Shown: piece by piece, positions 6,815 to 7,334 of the stretch
Numbering within the stretch: position 1 is the stretch's first letter
Layout: the number at the start of each line of letters is the position of its first letter
Assembly: GCA_035317605.1 (NCBI GenBank)
Contig: DATHGT010000373.1
Coordinates: forward strand, 1 to 7,334
Length of the DNA stretch: 7,334 bases
Direction of reading: 5' to 3'
From: DATHGT01 sp035317605
GTDB lineage: Bacteria > Methylomirabilota > Methylomirabilia > Rokubacteriales > CSP1-6
Notes under the pieces: model-generated
Database searches by the model: none
What the model was told of the DNA's origin: nothing
What the model saw: the letters and a program-made list of their open reading frames with translations, nothing else
Translations under genes and position numbers: made by a program

Positions 6815-7334
6815 CTAGATCCTTTCGAAGTTGCGCATCAGCTCCCAATCGGTGACGACCCGATCGAACGCCCGCTGCTCGAGCCGCGCCGTGTGCAGGT
6901 AGTGCTCGACCACCCGGTCGCCGAAGGCCGCCCGCGCGACGGTCGAGCCCTCCAGCTCGGCCACGGCCTCGCGCAGGGTCCTGGGGACCTGGGGCAGCGC
7001 GGCGTCCTCGTAGGCGTTGCCCTCGTAGAGCTTGGGCGCCTCGAGCGTGCCGTCGACGCCGTGCAGCCCGGCGGCGATGGTGGCCGCGAACGCGAGATAG
7101 GGATTGGCGTCCGCGCCGGGGATGCGGTTCTCCACGCGAAGGCCGCGTCCCTCCCCGCACAGGCGAAACCCGCACGTGCGGTTGTCCCAGCCGGCGGCGA
7201 TGCGCGTGGGCGCGAAGGAGCCGGCCTGGTAGCGCTTGTACGAGTTCACGGTCGGCGCGTAGAAGTACGCCAGCTCGCGAGCCATGACCATCTGTCCGGC
7301 CAGCCACTGGGAGAGGAGCGGCGACAGCGGCGGG
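6815..7334 (-). CDS. Glutamine synthetase family ligase, C-terminal part (gamma-glutamylamine synthetase-like)
   Basis: The last 172 residues are present; the gene continues beyond the right edge. Glutamine synthetase family enzymes use ATP to join an amine to the gamma-carboxyl of glutamate. The visible part holds the C-terminal catalytic core. NSYKRYQAGSFAPTRIAAGW, then DNRTCGFR and VENRIPGADANPYLAFAATI are family signatures. The ExR in VENRIP corresponds to the metal-binding Glu and substrate-binding Arg of the family. The ending (DWELMRNFERI) and the absence of the C-terminal adenylylation-loop region of GlnA point to the PuuA/GlnT-like branch rather than housekeeping GlnA. The acceptor could be a polyamine, ethanolamine or another amine. 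It directly abuts the SDR gene. The ATG at 7291 is internal, since the frame stays open to the edge and the homologous core begins earlier (SPLLSQWLAGQM). Confidence 0.92.
   Translation of the reverse strand, partial: PPLSPLLSQWLAGQMVMARELAYFYAPTVNSYKRYQAGSFAPTRIAAGWDNRTCGFRLCGEGRGLRVENRIPGADANPYLAFAATIAAGLHGVDGTLEAPKLYEGNAYEDAALPQVPRTLREAVAELEGSTVARAAFGDRVVEHYLHTARLEQRAFDRVVTDWELMRNFERI
6820..6825 (-). promoter_or_regulatory. Ribosome binding site of the SDR gene inside the end of the preceding gene
   Basis: AAAGGA on the minus strand lies five bases before ATG 6814 and is formed by the last sense codons (Glu-Arg-Ile) of the glutamine-synthetase-like gene. It supports ATG 6814 as the start and tight coupling of the two genes. 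Confidence 0.7.

Noticed and set aside
7249..7291. ATG at 7291 as the start of a short glutamine-synthetase-like gene.
   Set aside because: The frame stays open to the window edge and the upstream residues (SPLLSQWLAGQ) belong to the family core, so this Met is internal.

Overview
The window is GC-rich, densely coding DNA. All nine genes lie on the minus strand, so the window is read from its right end (7334) to its left end (1). No intergenic gap exceeds about 40 bases. I see no RNA gene, mobile element, CRISPR array or clear intrinsic terminator. A bacterial chromosome fits best. The solute-binding protein has a Sec signal peptide but no lipobox cysteine, which suggests a diderm with a periplasm. 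The content resembles GC-rich soil or subsurface lineages such as Rokubacteria/Methylomirabilota or high-GC Proteobacteria, but this placement is only an impression.

Right block (7334 to 2236): five genes in one probable operon. They are the C-terminal part of a glutamine-synthetase-family ligase (open at the window edge), an NAD-type short-chain dehydrogenase/reductase, and a complete ABC importer. The importer has a fused two-domain permease (560 aa), a periplasmic binding protein (333 aa) and an ATPase with a TOBE-type tail (362 aa). The sizes and motifs resemble the putative 2-aminoethylphosphonate/Fe(III)-type importers (PhnS2/PhnU2/PhnT2-like), but the substrate cannot be fixed from sequence. 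A reasonable model is uptake of a small organic solute followed by glutamylation and/or NAD-dependent oxidation in the cytoplasm.

Left block (2199 to 1): four genes joined by 1-4 base start/stop overlaps. They are a 76-aa protein of unknown function, a 79-aa membrane-anchored protein with a YHS-like cysteine motif (PP0621-like), a class I SAM-dependent methyltransferase, and an exported M28-family zinc enzyme open at the left edge. The M28 enzyme carries nearly the full residue set of animal-type glutaminyl-peptide cyclotransferase rather than only the generic aminopeptidase set.

Between the blocks, a sigma70-like promoter with a perfect TTGACA box sits on the stop codon of the ATPase gene. 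Its predicted start point lies only a few bases before the first ATG of the left block, which suggests an independent transcript with an almost leaderless first gene.
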